The notes: a model not told the origin generated them from the letters alone. A stretch of DNA of 64,000 nt from Amycolatopsis balhimycina FH 1894 (GCF_000384295.1 NZ_KB913037.1:5948822-6012821); one strand, 5' to 3'. Positions 37,046 to 45,625 are shown, counted from the first letter of the stretch. Made by a program: numbers and translations.

Positions 37046-37065
37046 CTGGCACTCACGTGGCTAGA
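37046..37065. other. attL core (orphaned left half of the groES CIRCE region)
   Basis: Identical over 20 bp (CTGGCACTCACGTGGCTAGA) to 48135-48154. Upstream, GAACAAA, GGCCGGTCAGGC and CACCCTCCTTGC (36978-37041) recur at the same spacing at the right end, with the sequence between them diverged. TTGCAC at 37038-37043 looks like the original groES -35 box, now separated from groES by 11 kb. The 410-bp gap 36888-37297 otherwise shows only the int terminator. Confidence 0.8.
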
Positions 37066-37243
37066 ACACCGGCGGATTTTCGGTGACATTCAGTCACTGT
37101 TCGGCGCGCTGGTGAGAGTGACTTTCCGCCTTGTGTCAGGCAAAAGGTGCGATTGCCGAAGTTCCGGCGTCTGGGACTGTCTGTGACGATCATCGGTGGT
37201 TCGGTGGTGTCCACGGAACAGGCGCGGAACAAACCCGGAACGC

Positions 37244-37285
37244 GGATGTGCCCCCGGACCTGGTGTTTTGTCCGAGGGCACATCC
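37244..37285 (-). terminator. Terminator downstream of int
   Basis: GGATGTGCCC...CGGAC pairs with GTCCG...GGGCACATCC around a 10-nt T-rich loop, 13 bp past the int stop. Confidence 0.7.
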
Positions 37286-37297
37286 ACCGTAGCGCGT

Positions 37298-38686
37298 TCA
37301 GCCGAGATCACCTTCGAGGAAGTCCTCGATCCGGCGGTTGGCGGCATCGCGCGTCCCGTGCACGAACTTGGCGTAGACCTTGGTCAGCATGTCGACCGTG
37401 TGTCCGGCCCGGTTCGCGACGTCGGGGAGCGGCACCCCGGCAGCGATCCACGACGAGACGGCAGCGTGACGCAAGTCATACGGCCGTCCGGCGAGCATCG
37501 ACGCGGCGAGGCGTGGAGGGAGCCCGAGCGCCCGCGCCAGCCGCCAGACGTCCGTGTACGACGCGTTGCTGATCGGCCCGCCGTCCAGGCCACGGAACAG
37601 CCGGCCATCCGTCGCCGTACCGACCTCATCGAGGTGGTCCAGCAGGATGCGGACGAGCAGCGGCGGAATCGGCACCGTCCGGACATGCTCCTCCGCCCGG
37701 TGCTTGAGCGAGCGAGCCTGGTAGGTCTGACCGTCGTCGCTGTACCGGGCCGCCGAACGCCCCAACGAGCCCGGCAGCACGAACGCGCCCCAACCCCGCC
37801 GGGGCAGCTCACAGTGCTGCTCCGCCAGGAACCGAGCCTCGCCTGGTCGGACGCCGCCGTAGTACATCGATGCGAAGAACGCCCGCCATGAGCGGTTCTG
37901 GCCCCGGGGACGGACGTACGTCACCGCCGCCAGCAACTCACGAGCTTGCAGCGGGTTGACGACCACCCCGGGGTCCACTGCCAGCTCGGTCCCGAACTTG
38001 TGCAGCTTCACGCCCGACAGTGGATTCTCGCCGAGGTACGACTTGTCGACCGCGAACCTCAGCGCTTGAACGACTGCCCCCTTCCTGGTGTCCACCGTGC
38101 TCGCAGCCGCCCTCTTGCCGTCGAGGTTGGTCCGCAGAGCCCGGCTCAGCTCGGTCACGCCCTCCGGATCGTTCAGCTCAGCCACCTGCCGAGAGTGCCG
38201 TTCAAGCCAGGCCGCCAACTCCCGGCCGTCCGCTTTCAGCTCCACACGAGCATCAGTGGGCGGAAGCGCGAACGTCGTCAGTACCCGCCGCACGACGGCA
38301 GGATCGGCGGCCGGCCGTTCGCTCAAGAAGCCCTGCACCGCCACAGCCAACCCGTCCACGAGTCGCCCGCGCGAGTTCGGCGACATGTCCGGCCAGGCGG
38401 ACACCAAGAACTCCCTGGCGACGCGCAGCAGCGTCGGCGAACGCTCCTCCCGGTACATCGACTCCGGAAGCCCAGTCTCGATATCGAAGGCTTCGCCGCG
38501 ATTCATCGCCTGTTGCAGCTTCAGCAGCTCGGCCTTCGCCAGCGCCTTCGTGGCAAACCACAGCGAGTGTTCCCGACCAGCCGTGACCCAGCGAACGCCG
38601 TACGGACGTCGCCGCTTCTTGCCGGTCTTCGGGTCCGGCGGCATGGTCTTGATCTCCCAGAGACGGACCTTGTGCGTCGGCTTCAT
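37298..38686 (-). CDS. int: Tyrosine-recombinase integrase of the AICE
   Basis: 462 residues. The N-terminal arm-binding region (KKRRRPYGVRWVTAG) and a core SAM-like domain precede the catalytic domain: Arg280 (GGVRPGEARFL), Arg406 in RPYDLRHAAVSSW, His429 in AGHT and nucleophile Tyr438 (KVYAKF). It integrates and excises the element at the att core 230 bp away. The ATG overlaps the xis stop (ATGA), coupling the two proteins. Confidence 0.92.
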   Translation of the reverse strand: MKPTHKVRLWEIKTMPPDPKTGKKRRRPYGVRWVTAGREHSLWFATKALAKAELLKLQQAMNRGEAFDIETGLPESMYREERSPTLLRVAREFLVSAWPDMSPNSRGRLVDGLAVAVQGFLSERPAADPAVVRRVLTTFALPPTDARVELKADGRELAAWLERHSRQVAELNDPEGVTELSRALRTNLDGKRAAASTVDTRKGAVVQALRFAVDKSYLGENPLSGVKLHKFGTELAVDPGVVVNPLQARELLAAVTYVRPRGQNRSWRAFFASMYYGGVRPGEARFLAEQHCELPRRGWGAFVLPGSLGRSAARYSDDGQTYQARSLKHRAEEHVRTVPIPPLLVRILLDHLDEVGTATDGRLFRGLDGGPISNASYTDVWRLARALGLPPRLAASMLAGRPYDLRHAAVSSWIAAGVPLPDVANRAGHTVDMLTKVYAKFVHGTRDAANRRIEDFLEGDLG

Positions 38687-38907
38687 GCCGCACGCTCCTG
38701 CCGCTCGACCAACCAGACGTGTAGGTCCGCGATCGGGAACCGGAGGTGCCCGTTGGGCAGCTTGATTGCCGGGGGAGCGGTGTTGATCTCCCGCCACTCG
38801 TACAGCGTGTCTCGGCTGATGCCCAAGAACTCGCACAGCTCCGGCGTGGTCAACAGCGCGCCCAGGTCGGACACGTTCGAGGCCTCGTTGTTCTTGCTGG
38901 TGTTCAT
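38683..38907 (-). CDS. xis: Excisionase/MerR-type helix-turn-helix protein
   Basis: 74 residues with a winged helix of the excisionase/HTH_17 type: LLTTPELCEFLGISRDTLYEWRE, then PAIKLPNGHLRFPIADLHVWL. GGGGGAGAAAG precedes the ATG. Its place just before int on the same transcript is standard for AICE Xis. Confidence 0.88.
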   Translation of the reverse strand: MNTSKNNEASNVSDLGALLTTPELCEFLGISRDTLYEWREINTAPPAIKLPNGHLRFPIADLHVWLVERQERAA

Positions 38908-38926
38908 GCTTTCTCCCCCGTGTCGA

Positions 38927-40558
38927 TCAGGCTGCGAGCTGAGTTGCCGAAGTTTCCGGACCGTCCCCGGGTGGTCCGGCGGCGGCGAGTAGCGCCCGGT
39001 CGTACTCGGCTTTCCACGTGATCCGCTCCGCGATGGCGCGCATGACGAGGTGCGGCCGGGGCGGGACTTGCGGGTCTCCCGGCTCGACCTTCCGCCAGAC
39101 CAGCCGGGCCGGGTCTGGTTGCGGTTTCTCGATCCCGATCGCCGCCAACGCCTGCTGAACGGACGCCTTCCGGTCGGCCTTGTGGTCGTCGAGGGTCTTG
39201 CCCGACCACTTGCGCGATACCAGCACCCGACGCCCCGGCAGCCCGAGCGTCGTCCGCCGATGCGCCCGTCCCTTGCAGTGCCCCGGCGTCGTCTTGCTGC
39301 TCGCACCCTTGGGCTGGACCCCGTAGATCAGCCAGACCGCACAGCGGGGCGAGCACGGGGTGACCGATAGTTCGGCGTGCAGCCGGTCGTGGTGATCGCG
39401 CAGCCGCGCCGTGTCCGCCTCGACGACCTCGCCGGTGGATTTGGTGAGGTACTTGGTGAGGTAGCCGATGTGGCGGCCGGCCTCCTCAGTGCCGCCGAGG
39501 ATGCCCTTCGAGTGCACCTGCCGCCCGAACGTGACGACGTGCGCCGGGTCCTCCACCTGGTCCACCGCGTCGTCCCAGCCGGTCAGCGGCTCCCGGGTGT
39601 CCGGGTCCAGAAACGCCCGGGTATCCGGGTCCCAGACCGGCAGCCGCTCGGTGTAGACGATCTGGTCGTGCGACGGCCACCAGACCTGGTGATACGTCGC
39701 TTCGGTGACCTGCCGGATGACGTCGTGCGGGATGGCCCCGCGGATCGCCGCGTGCAGGTGCGGAGCGGTCCGCTTCTGGGGTTCGACGGTGGCGAAGTAC
39801 TGCGCGTCCCAGCCCACGACCCGGCGCAGGTTCTGCCACCACCGGTCCACCAGCGCCGAGAAGTGCACCGCATCCCGAGCGGCCCGCCGGTAGTCGTACC
39901 GGGCCGGGTCGACCGGCGCGCCATCACGGACCGGGCCGTAGGTGTCGCAGGTCAGCGTGACGAACATCGACGGCCGGAACTTTCCCGCGTACTCCCGGCC
40001 CACGGTGGTTTTCGCGACCTTCTGCCGGGGCAGGTTCGGCGCGTCCTGCCGACGACGGGTCGAGCGCTTCACCGCCCGCTTGGTCGGGACGTCGAGGGCG
40101 GGCAGTCGGCCCCGCATGCCGAGTTGCCGAAGTTCCGCGTCGACCCCGGTGATCTCCTCCCGCAGTTCCTCCGCCTCCGCCTGGTCGTGCTCGACCACCT
40201 CCCGATACGCCGCCACCAGGTCCGCCCGGTAGGTCAACAGCTCTTTGTGGTCCTCCGACGGCGGCTCGGCGGCGAGGACTGGTTCTTCGGTCGTGTGCCA
40301 GCCCTCGCGGCACTGGGCCTGCCGGAGCGCCTTTGCCTTCCGCGCGCACGGCAGGCACACCGACTCCACCGTGGAGCCGCACGGGACCGGGACGTAGCGA
40401 AGCTCGCCGGTCTCGGTGTCGCCGACCTCCATCGTGAACGGGCGGACGCAGACGCCGTGCTTCTCCGCCGTCGCCCGGATCACGTCGGCGGCCAGCGGGG
40501 TCCGCATCCGTTCGGCCCGCGTCCCGGTGGCCGGCTGGATCTGTTCCTGGTCGGCCAT
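38927..40558 (-). CDS. repSA: RepSA-like rolling-circle replication initiator
   Basis: 543 residues. Cys pairs at the N-terminus (CLPCARK) and near residue 450 (CSPRCAVW) suggest zinc binding. The HUH relaxase motif is PHLHAAIRG (His267, His269). HIGYLTKYLTKS holds the probable nicking Tyr. It matches pSAM2-type Rep proteins, which replicate the excised circle. The ATG overlaps the stop of the gene before it (ATGA). Confidence 0.9.
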   Translation of the reverse strand: MADQEQIQPATGTRAERMRTPLAADVIRATAEKHGVCVRPFTMEVGDTETGELRYVPVPCGSTVESVCLPCARKAKALRQAQCREGWHTTEEPVLAAEPPSEDHKELLTYRADLVAAYREVVEHDQAEAEELREEITGVDAELRQLGMRGRLPALDVPTKRAVKRSTRRRQDAPNLPRQKVAKTTVGREYAGKFRPSMFVTLTCDTYGPVRDGAPVDPARYDYRRAARDAVHFSALVDRWWQNLRRVVGWDAQYFATVEPQKRTAPHLHAAIRGAIPHDVIRQVTEATYHQVWWPSHDQIVYTERLPVWDPDTRAFLDPDTREPLTGWDDAVDQVEDPAHVVTFGRQVHSKGILGGTEEAGRHIGYLTKYLTKSTGEVVEADTARLRDHHDRLHAELSVTPCSPRCAVWLIYGVQPKGASSKTTPGHCKGRAHRRTTLGLPGRRVLVSRKWSGKTLDDHKADRKASVQQALAAIGIEKPQPDPARLVWRKVEPGDPQVPPRPHLVMRAIAERITWKAEYDRALLAAAGPPGDGPETSATQLAA

Positions 40559-40944
40559 CAGGCGGCCACCTCCCCGGAACGGGTCCATTGGCGAAGCTGG
40601 AACACAGGCATGTCCTGCCGCGCCCCGTCCGGCAGGTCCGGGAACACGTCGGCGTCGAAGTGGACGCTGCTGTAGACCTCGATCGGGACACCGCACGGCG
40701 TCCGGCCATTCACCGTCAGGTGCACCCGGTCGGCGCCGGGTACGCGCCAAAGCGAGGCCGTCACGTCGTCGAGGGTGTTCGCCCAGGCCAGCAGGCCCCC
40801 GGCCACCTCGGGCAGGCCGTCCACGTCCAGTTGCACCGCGACCGGGTACGAGCGGGTGCGGATGTTGACCGTGCAGACCGGCGGGAGCTGGTGCAGGTCG
40901 AGGTGGTCCCGGATGGCGTCGAGGTAGACCATCAGCGTGTTCAC
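40558..40944 (-). CDS. AICE hypothetical protein between traB and rep
   Basis: 128 residues from a GTG that overlaps the traB stop (GTGA). It has no membrane helix or motif I recognise and a balanced globular composition. It ends overlapping rep by 1 bp. Small genes in this slot are common in AICEs; a role in replication or transfer is inferred from position only. Confidence 0.7.
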   Translation of the reverse strand: MNTLMVYLDAIRDHLDLHQLPPVCTVNIRTRSYPVAVQLDVDGLPEVAGGLLAWANTLDDVTASLWRVPGADRVHLTVNGRTPCGVPIEVYSSVHFDADVFPDLPDGARQDMPVFQLRQWTRSGEVAA

Positions 40945-42485
40945 GCGGCCACTCCCTCGCTGCCGAGCGCGGGCCGAGCCCCACCGTTGGTGACGTAGTG
41001 CTCCAGCGCCTTCACGGTCTCGTCGGAGACCCATCCGGCGCGGATGCGCAGGGGTTCGCGGATGCCTTCGCCCCACACGAACCCGACCCCGGCCTCGGAG
41101 TCTCCGATGCGGTTGGCCCACGCGCCCCGCTCATAGGCGCCGTCGCCGAGGACCATGCCGACGTGGGTCTTGGAGGTGACCCGAAGGCAGACGCGGCGGG
41201 TGAACAGCTCGCGGACCGGGACGGTGTCCTTGGTCGGCTCCTGCACATAGCCGCGCACCGAGATGTTCAGCGCCCGGCCCTGGGTGTTCAGGAGAGCGAC
41301 GCGTTCGACGATCTGTTCCCGGGTCTTGCGATCGGTGTACTTGGTCAGGGCCCCGATCTCGTCGAACTCCAGCAGCTCCAACGGGTACTCAGTCGACAGC
41401 GGGATGGTGCGGACCCGCCCGGCGAACTCCCGCTTCCGGGATTCCATCTCCTCCACCAGGCCATCCAGGAGCTCGACCGCGTCCTTGCCGGACACCGCGT
41501 AGCGGGTGAAGATGCCGCGACCGTAGGCGAGCTCCATTCCCTTGGGGTCGATCCCGGACATGCGCACCAGCCCGGACCGGATCGCCGGGGCCGCCGACAC
41601 CAGCGGGCACCACATCACGCTGTTCTTCCCCGCACCCGACGCACCGGCGGTCAGGCAGTGCGCCCCGGACCCGAGCAACGGCACCCGCCAGTCGTGGCCG
41701 TACTCGGTGCGACCGGCCCACACGCGCCGGAGGTCGACTGTCGATTGCCCTTCGGGAAGGGCCGGGGCCTGCACGACGGCGGCCAGCTGGTCCCGGCGCT
41801 GAAAGTCGACCGACACCACATTCGGCTCCAACTCCCGCACCTGACACCGAGCGACCTTCCGCGCCGACGCCAACGCACGAGCCGCCTCGTCGAAGTCCTC
41901 CGGCTTCTGACCCGGCACGAGCCGAACCCTCACCTCATCCCAGGACGGGCCGGAGCGGGCGCCGAGGACCTTGGGCACCTGGACCCCGGACTGCCGAGCC
42001 GTCGCCCGCGAAGCCTTCCGCCGACCCACCAGGTTCACGGTCACCTCGACCGGGAGCGCGGCGTCCCGGACGCTGAGACCGCAGGCGTGCAGCCAGCCGG
42101 GCAGCTTGAGGTGATAGACCGCCCACCGCAACCACCACGACCGCAACGGCCGGCCACACCACTGATCGAACGAGGTCACGTCCAGCAGCCGCCACACACC
42201 CAGGATCAGCGCCAGGCCGCCGAGGTTGACCACGAGCCAAACCCAGCCGACCCACACGCACCACAGGTAGACCGCGATCACCGTCAACGAGGTCCGCCAG
42301 TGGATGACGACCTGGGAGAACAGCCAGAACACGACCTTGCACACCCACCACAAGGCCACGAACACGACCACCATCGCGGCCAGTGCCTCAGCCATCGACG
42401 CCAACGCGCGTCCGATCTTGGCCAGCACCCACACGCCGAGACCGAGGCCAGCCAGGGCGATCACGAGCATTCCGGGAGAGGTCAT
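40941..42485 (-). CDS. traB: FtsK/SpoIIIE-like DNA translocase (AICE TraB)
   Basis: 514 residues. Two or three N-terminal membrane helices (about 5-25, 33-60, 66-100) anchor a motor domain with Walker A GASGAGKNS (281-289) and a hydrophobic Walker B LELLEFDEIGAL. The residue after the Walker Lys is Asn, where most P-loops have Ser or Thr. AICE TraB proteins pump double-stranded DNA between hyphae. The start overlaps the zinc-ribbon gene by 4 bp. Confidence 0.9.
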   Translation of the reverse strand: MTSPGMLVIALAGLGLGVWVLAKIGRALASMAEALAAMVVVFVALWWVCKVVFWLFSQVVIHWRTSLTVIAVYLWCVWVGWVWLVVNLGGLALILGVWRLLDVTSFDQWCGRPLRSWWLRWAVYHLKLPGWLHACGLSVRDAALPVEVTVNLVGRRKASRATARQSGVQVPKVLGARSGPSWDEVRVRLVPGQKPEDFDEAARALASARKVARCQVRELEPNVVSVDFQRRDQLAAVVQAPALPEGQSTVDLRRVWAGRTEYGHDWRVPLLGSGAHCLTAGASGAGKNSVMWCPLVSAAPAIRSGLVRMSGIDPKGMELAYGRGIFTRYAVSGKDAVELLDGLVEEMESRKREFAGRVRTIPLSTEYPLELLEFDEIGALTKYTDRKTREQIVERVALLNTQGRALNISVRGYVQEPTKDTVPVRELFTRRVCLRVTSKTHVGMVLGDGAYERGAWANRIGDSEAGVGFVWGEGIREPLRIRAGWVSDETVKALEHYVTNGGARPALGSEGVAA

Positions 42486-42652
42486 CGCCGACCACCACCC
42501 AGCACCGCCGAGAGATCCAGCGGCAACGCGCCCAAGCACGGGGCACACTTGGTCTCACCCGGCAGCAACCGAGCGAACTTCTTGCATTCCGCGCAGCGCA
42601 TCCGGGTGACCCCGGTTGACTGGCGTCGGTTGTCATCATTTATCGTCTGCAT
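42482..42652 (-). CDS. Tiny zinc-ribbon protein
   Basis: 56 residues with two Cys pairs, MRCAECKKFARLL and KCAPCLGAL (CxxC-x12-CxxC), a probable single zinc ribbon. GGAGAAG lies 7 bp before the ATG and the stop overlaps the traB start (ATGA), so it is the first gene of the transfer-replication-integration operon. It may bind DNA or regulate the operon; this is not known. Confidence 0.7.
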   Translation of the reverse strand: MQTINDDNRRQSTGVTRMRCAECKKFARLLPGETKCAPCLGALPLDLSAVLGGGRR

Positions 42653-42674
42653 TGTTCACTTCTCCAGTGGACAG

Positions 42675-42720
42675 GCGCAGAACCGGCGAAAAGGTTGGTA
42701 GCCACGAACCGGTTCTGCGC
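42675..42720. terminator. Inverted repeat in the AICE control region
   Basis: GCGCAGAACCGG and CCGGTTCTGCGC form 12-bp arms with a 22-nt loop, between the XRE gene and the transfer operon. It may terminate the upstream transcript or be an operator. The rest of 42721-42825 is AT-rich, contains two ACGCGT palindromes 9 bp apart, and probably holds the promoter of the zinc-ribbon-traB operon. Confidence 0.55.
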
Positions 42721-42825
42721 TCTAAAGGGGAAATCTGGGCATAAAAAGACGCGTTTATCCGCCACGCGTCCACGCATGCGAAATTGTCGACATTCGGTTA
42801 ATTTGTCAGCAGGTGATCCCGCGAA

Positions 42826-43137
42826 TCACACCTCCTGGTCAGCAAGGACGGGTGCCGCAGCGGGGCGGTAGTTCAGTACGGCGCGGACCACCACGGCGGC
42901 CGGAGGCACGCCCAGCGCGTCAGCGATGCGGACCGCCATCCCGATCGACGTCAACACTCGTTCCGAGCGCTCCAGCAAGTAGAGATGATCAAGCGATACG
43001 CCCGATCGCTGCGCCAAGTCGTTGCCCGACATGCCGTTGACGACACGGACCCAGCGAATCCAGCCGCCCACAAGCCGGGTATCCGGCATCGGCCGGGCCG
43101 TCCGCGACGTCCACTGAACCCGGTTTCTGTCAGTCAT
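42826..43137 (-). CDS. XRE-family helix-turn-helix regulator
   Basis: 103 residues. The HTH is WVRVVNGMSGNDLAQRSGVSLDHLYLLERSE, followed by RIADALGVPPAAVV. It overlaps the end of the AMED_5909 gene by 8 bp. It is probably a regulator of transfer or maintenance genes. Confidence 0.8.
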   Translation of the reverse strand: MTDRNRVQWTSRTARPMPDTRLVGGWIRWVRVVNGMSGNDLAQRSGVSLDHLYLLERSERVLTSIGMAVRIADALGVPPAAVVVRAVLNYRPAAAPVLADQEV

Positions 43138-43714
43138 CGGAGCCACTCGAACCGCCCGCGTGGTCCTTTAGTGCCAACAGCGCCAACACCACGCGGTCCT
43201 CGCCCAGCGCGTCAGCCAAAGCCGCGATCACTTCCAAGGAACGCGCCCGGCGGGTCCCCACTTCGATCGCTTGCAGCGACGATTTGCTGATCTTCGAACG
43301 AGCCGCCAGTGCGGTCAAGCTCAGCGAATTCCGTTCCCGGGCAGCGCGGATATAGCGACCGAAGTCGACCTCCGGCAACGACGGAACCTGCGTCTCACGC
43401 GAACGTGGAGCCGGGACAATTCGCGGGTCCACCGGGTCGACCCCCTCCTTTCCGTAGTCCGATTTCCACTCCGGCTTTTTGGTCAGCTCCTCCACTTCCC
43501 GGCGCTCACGGTCGAACCAGTACAGCGCCTCGTGGTGGTGGCCCCGGTCGATATCGGCGACTGCCTGGTACATCCGCGCGTTCGCCCGCCGGAACGCCAC
43601 CCACTCCGACACCGGCGCACCCTTGTCCGGCATCCGCGCGAACGAATCGTCGTGCGCCTCGCTCAGCGTCCGAGGCCACCGACCGTCAACCGGAGTCACC
43701 CGCCCGACCCCCAT
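43130..43714 (-). CDS. AMED_5909-family protein fused to an XRE helix-turn-helix
   Basis: 194 residues. Residues 1-80 match the AMED_5909-type pattern (RTLSEAHDDSFARMPDKGAP...VADIDRGHHHEALYWFDRER). A C-terminal XRE HTH (YIRAARERNSLSLTALAARSKISKSSLQAIE) follows a linker. The ATG overlaps the upstream stop (ATGA); GTG 43699 is an alternative start. Proteins of this type are typical of Amycolatopsis accessory elements. Confidence 0.78.
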   Translation of the reverse strand: MGVGRVTPVDGRWPRTLSEAHDDSFARMPDKGAPVSEWVAFRRANARMYQAVADIDRGHHHEALYWFDRERREVEELTKKPEWKSDYGKEGVDPVDPRIVPAPRSRETQVPSLPEVDFGRYIRAARERNSLSLTALAARSKISKSSLQAIEVGTRRARSLEVIAALADALGEDRVVLALLALKDHAGGSSGSDD

Positions 43715-43973
43715 CACGTTCGGCCGGAGCCGCCGCGCGGGCCGCCAGCAGCGTCGCCAGTTCGTCGACCCCGTCGCGGAGCCGGTGCAGGAACGCCACG
43801 CACGCCGGCCACTCGTCCGGCTCCCCCGGCACCACCAGCGACACCACCGACGTCGCTCCGGTCACCACCAGCACCGGCGGACTGGCCGGACGCGGCCCGG
43901 TCTCCTCCACCGTCACCGAATCCCGGGACTCGACCATCCACGTCACGCCGAACCCGTCGACCCGAAGCCCCAT
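43686..43973 (-). CDS. Possible small AICE protein in an alternative frame
   Basis: 95 residues with a natural composition (MGLRVDGFGVTWMVESRD ... VVLVVTG-type strands ... DEWPACVAFLHRLRDGVDELATLLAARA). It overlaps most of the Gly/Arg-rich second half of the 43714-44265 frame, which looks like an out-of-frame shadow, and its end overlaps the AMED_5909 gene by 29 bp. Either the two genes truly overlap or the preceding gene has lost its stop. The start (ATG 43973 or GTG 43988) is uncertain. Confidence 0.5.
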   Translation of the reverse strand: MGLRVDGFGVTWMVESRDSVTVEETGPRPASPPVLVVTGATSVVSLVVPGEPDEWPACVAFLHRLRDGVDELATLLAARAAAPAERDGGRAGDSG

Positions 43974-44265
43974 CACCGTCAGCCTCACTCGCCCAATCCC
44001 GCGCCAACTCGGCGAACCCCTCGGCCGCCGACTCCAAAGCCGCCACGCACCACCACGGCAACCCCCGCGACCGAGCCAGCTCATGCCACGCCCGCGACAC
44101 CCGCTCCGCCGCATTCGCCGTGTTCATCGAACTGCCCGGCGACAACACCCGCTTCCCGTGCTCCCACGCCGCCATGTAGTCGCGGTACGCCCGCTCCCAC
44201 GCCCGGACCAGTTCACTGAACGCCGCAGCATCACGAACCGGCCCGGACGCGTTCACGCCGCTCAC
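43714..44265 (-). CDS. AICE hypothetical protein with low-complexity C-terminal extension
   Basis: 183 residues. The first 95 are helical with a plausible protein composition (SELVRAWERAYRDYMAAWEHGKRV...GFAELARDWASEADG). The last 88 are Gly/Arg/Ala-rich and coincide with the better-looking alternative frame at 43686-43973. The GTG start overlaps the pra stop (GTGA). No function is recognised. Confidence 0.55.
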   Translation of the reverse strand: MSGVNASGPVRDAAAFSELVRAWERAYRDYMAAWEHGKRVLSPGSSMNTANAAERVSRAWHELARSRGLPWWCVAALESAAEGFAELARDWASEADGDGASGRRVRRDVDGRVPGFGDGGGDRAASGQSAGAGGDRSDVGGVAGGAGGAGRVAGVRGVPAPAPRRGRRTGDAAGGPRGGSGRT

Positions 44266-44723
44266 GCCGCCTTGGCCGCAGCATCACCCGACGTCGCCGA
44301 GCGCGCGGACTTCGACCCGGAACCGCTTCCGGCCGCCTTGAAGCCGGAGGCGCGGAAGACGTAGGACTGGTACTTGAACTCGCCCTGCCCGGCCACCTTC
44401 GGCTCCGCCGTCAGCCCCTCCAGCTCAACCGGTCGCATCCCCGGCAACGCTTCCGAAGTGGCCGGGACCGGCTGAACGTCAGCCAGAAGCGTGATCTCGA
44501 ACGAAGCCCGCTTCGCCTTCGTCTCGTCCGGGTCGGTGACGGTGGCCTTCCACTGCCGCTTGCCGGTGACTTCGTCGACACGCTGTCGGACCGGGCGACC
44601 GGCTGCCCTGTCCTCCCGGGACTGGTATTCGTTGTCCGGTGCCACCTCGCCGACCAGTACCAAGCCCTGCGGGAACGCGTTGTCGAACTCGATCGGGAAC
44701 CGGTGTCCCTTCATGATCGCCAT
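44262..44723 (-). CDS. pra: Plasmid replication, integration and excision activator (Pra-like)
   Basis: 153 residues opening GHRFPIEFDNAFPQGLVLVGEVAP, then a region like KRQWKATVTDPDE and a Lys/Ser/Ala tail. This matches the Pra family of AICEs, which activates rep, xis and int expression. It is transcribed divergently from the KorSA-like repressor, whose operators lie in the 134-bp gap, so repression of pra would keep the element quiescent, as in pSAM2. Confidence 0.75.
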   Translation of the reverse strand: MAIMKGHRFPIEFDNAFPQGLVLVGEVAPDNEYQSREDRAAGRPVRQRVDEVTGKRQWKATVTDPDETKAKRASFEITLLADVQPVPATSEALPGMRPVELEGLTAEPKVAGQGEFKYQSYVFRASGFKAAGSGSGSKSARSATSGDAAAKAA

Positions 44724-44766
44724 GTCAGAGGCCCTTTCTCAGCCGTTCGCGGCCTTGTCGCCGCCG

Positions 44767-44817
44767 CCTTGGTATGCCAAGGTCTCTCTAGGTATACCAA
44801 GACTTGGCATGCCAAGT
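44767..44817. promoter_or_regulatory. Three KorSA-type operators between pra and the GntR gene
   Basis: CCTTGGTATGCCAAGG (44767-44782), GGTATACC (44791-44798) and ACTTGGCATGCCAAGT (44802-44817) are related palindromes built on CTTGGnATnCCAAG, spaced 20 bp or less. They cover the divergent promoters of pra and the repressor and fit cooperative GntR binding. Confidence 0.75.
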
Positions 44818-44857
44818 CAACTAAGGTGATCAAGCCCGAACAGGCAGGAGAGCGACC

Positions 44858-45607
44858 GTGCCCGAGCACATGTACGAACGCGTGGCAGATGTGCTGCGCG
44901 AGCGGATCGTCAGCGGCGATCTCGCCCCAGGCGATCGCCTGCCATCGCAGGAGGCGCTGAGTGAGCAGTTCGACGTGTCGCGCATCGTCGCCCGCGAAGC
45001 GCTGGACCTGCTGGAGAGCGAAGGGCTGATTGATCGTGTCCAGCGACTCGGCGCTTTCGTCCGCCGGTATCAGCCGCTCATCCGCAGGTCGGAGCAGCAC
45101 TATCGCACCAACCCCGGCGCCCCGTTCGCCGAGGAGGCGCTAGCCGCCGAACGCATCCCGCGGTACGGCCACAACACGTACCCGGACCGCGCGAGCGCCG
45201 ACATTGCTCACCGCCTGGAAATCCCCGTCGGCGCCGACGTCATGCGCACGGACTACACGTCGTACGCCAACGATGAGCCGATGATGCTCACGCACTCATA
45301 CGAGCCACTGGAGATCACCAAGGGCACGGTGATCGAGCGTCCCGAGGAAGGCGTCATGATGACGGCCGGCCTGGTGGACCGCTTCACGGCTATCGACATG
45401 CGGCCGACGCGGGTCGTCGAGAGACTTCGTTCGCGGATGCCCCGCCCTTCGGAGACCGAGGCTCTGAACCTGCGCAAGGGGACGCCGGTCGTGATCATCG
45501 TGCGGACCACGTACTCGAACGAGACGCCCGTGGAAACCGCAGACATATTGCTGGATGCACATAGGTTCGAGCTTGAATACGTGCTCCGCGTAGACCCATT
45601 GCAATAG
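44858..45607 (+). CDS. GntR-family repressor, KorSA-like
   Basis: 249 residues. The GntR winged helix (YERVADVLRERIVSGDLAPGDRLPSQEALSEQFDVSRIVAREALDLLE region) is at residues 5-70 and a UTRA/HutC-like effector domain covers about 95-245. In pSAM2, KorSA of this family represses pra and itself. Palindromes in the upstream gap support autoregulation. The effector ligand is unknown. Confidence 0.85.
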   Translation: MPEHMYERVADVLRERIVSGDLAPGDRLPSQEALSEQFDVSRIVAREALDLLESEGLIDRVQRLGAFVRRYQPLIRRSEQHYRTNPGAPFAEEALAAERIPRYGHNTYPDRASADIAHRLEIPVGADVMRTDYTSYANDEPMMLTHSYEPLEITKGTVIERPEEGVMMTAGLVDRFTAIDMRPTRVVERLRSRMPRPSETEALNLRKGTPVVIIVRTTYSNETPVETADILLDAHRFELEYVLRVDPLQ

Positions 45608-45625
45608 GAGCATGGAAATACGAAA

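Noticed and set aside
37046..37065. tRNA gene as AICE attachment site
   Set aside because: The core and flanks do not fold as a tRNA 3' end; they match the groES CIRCE region instead.
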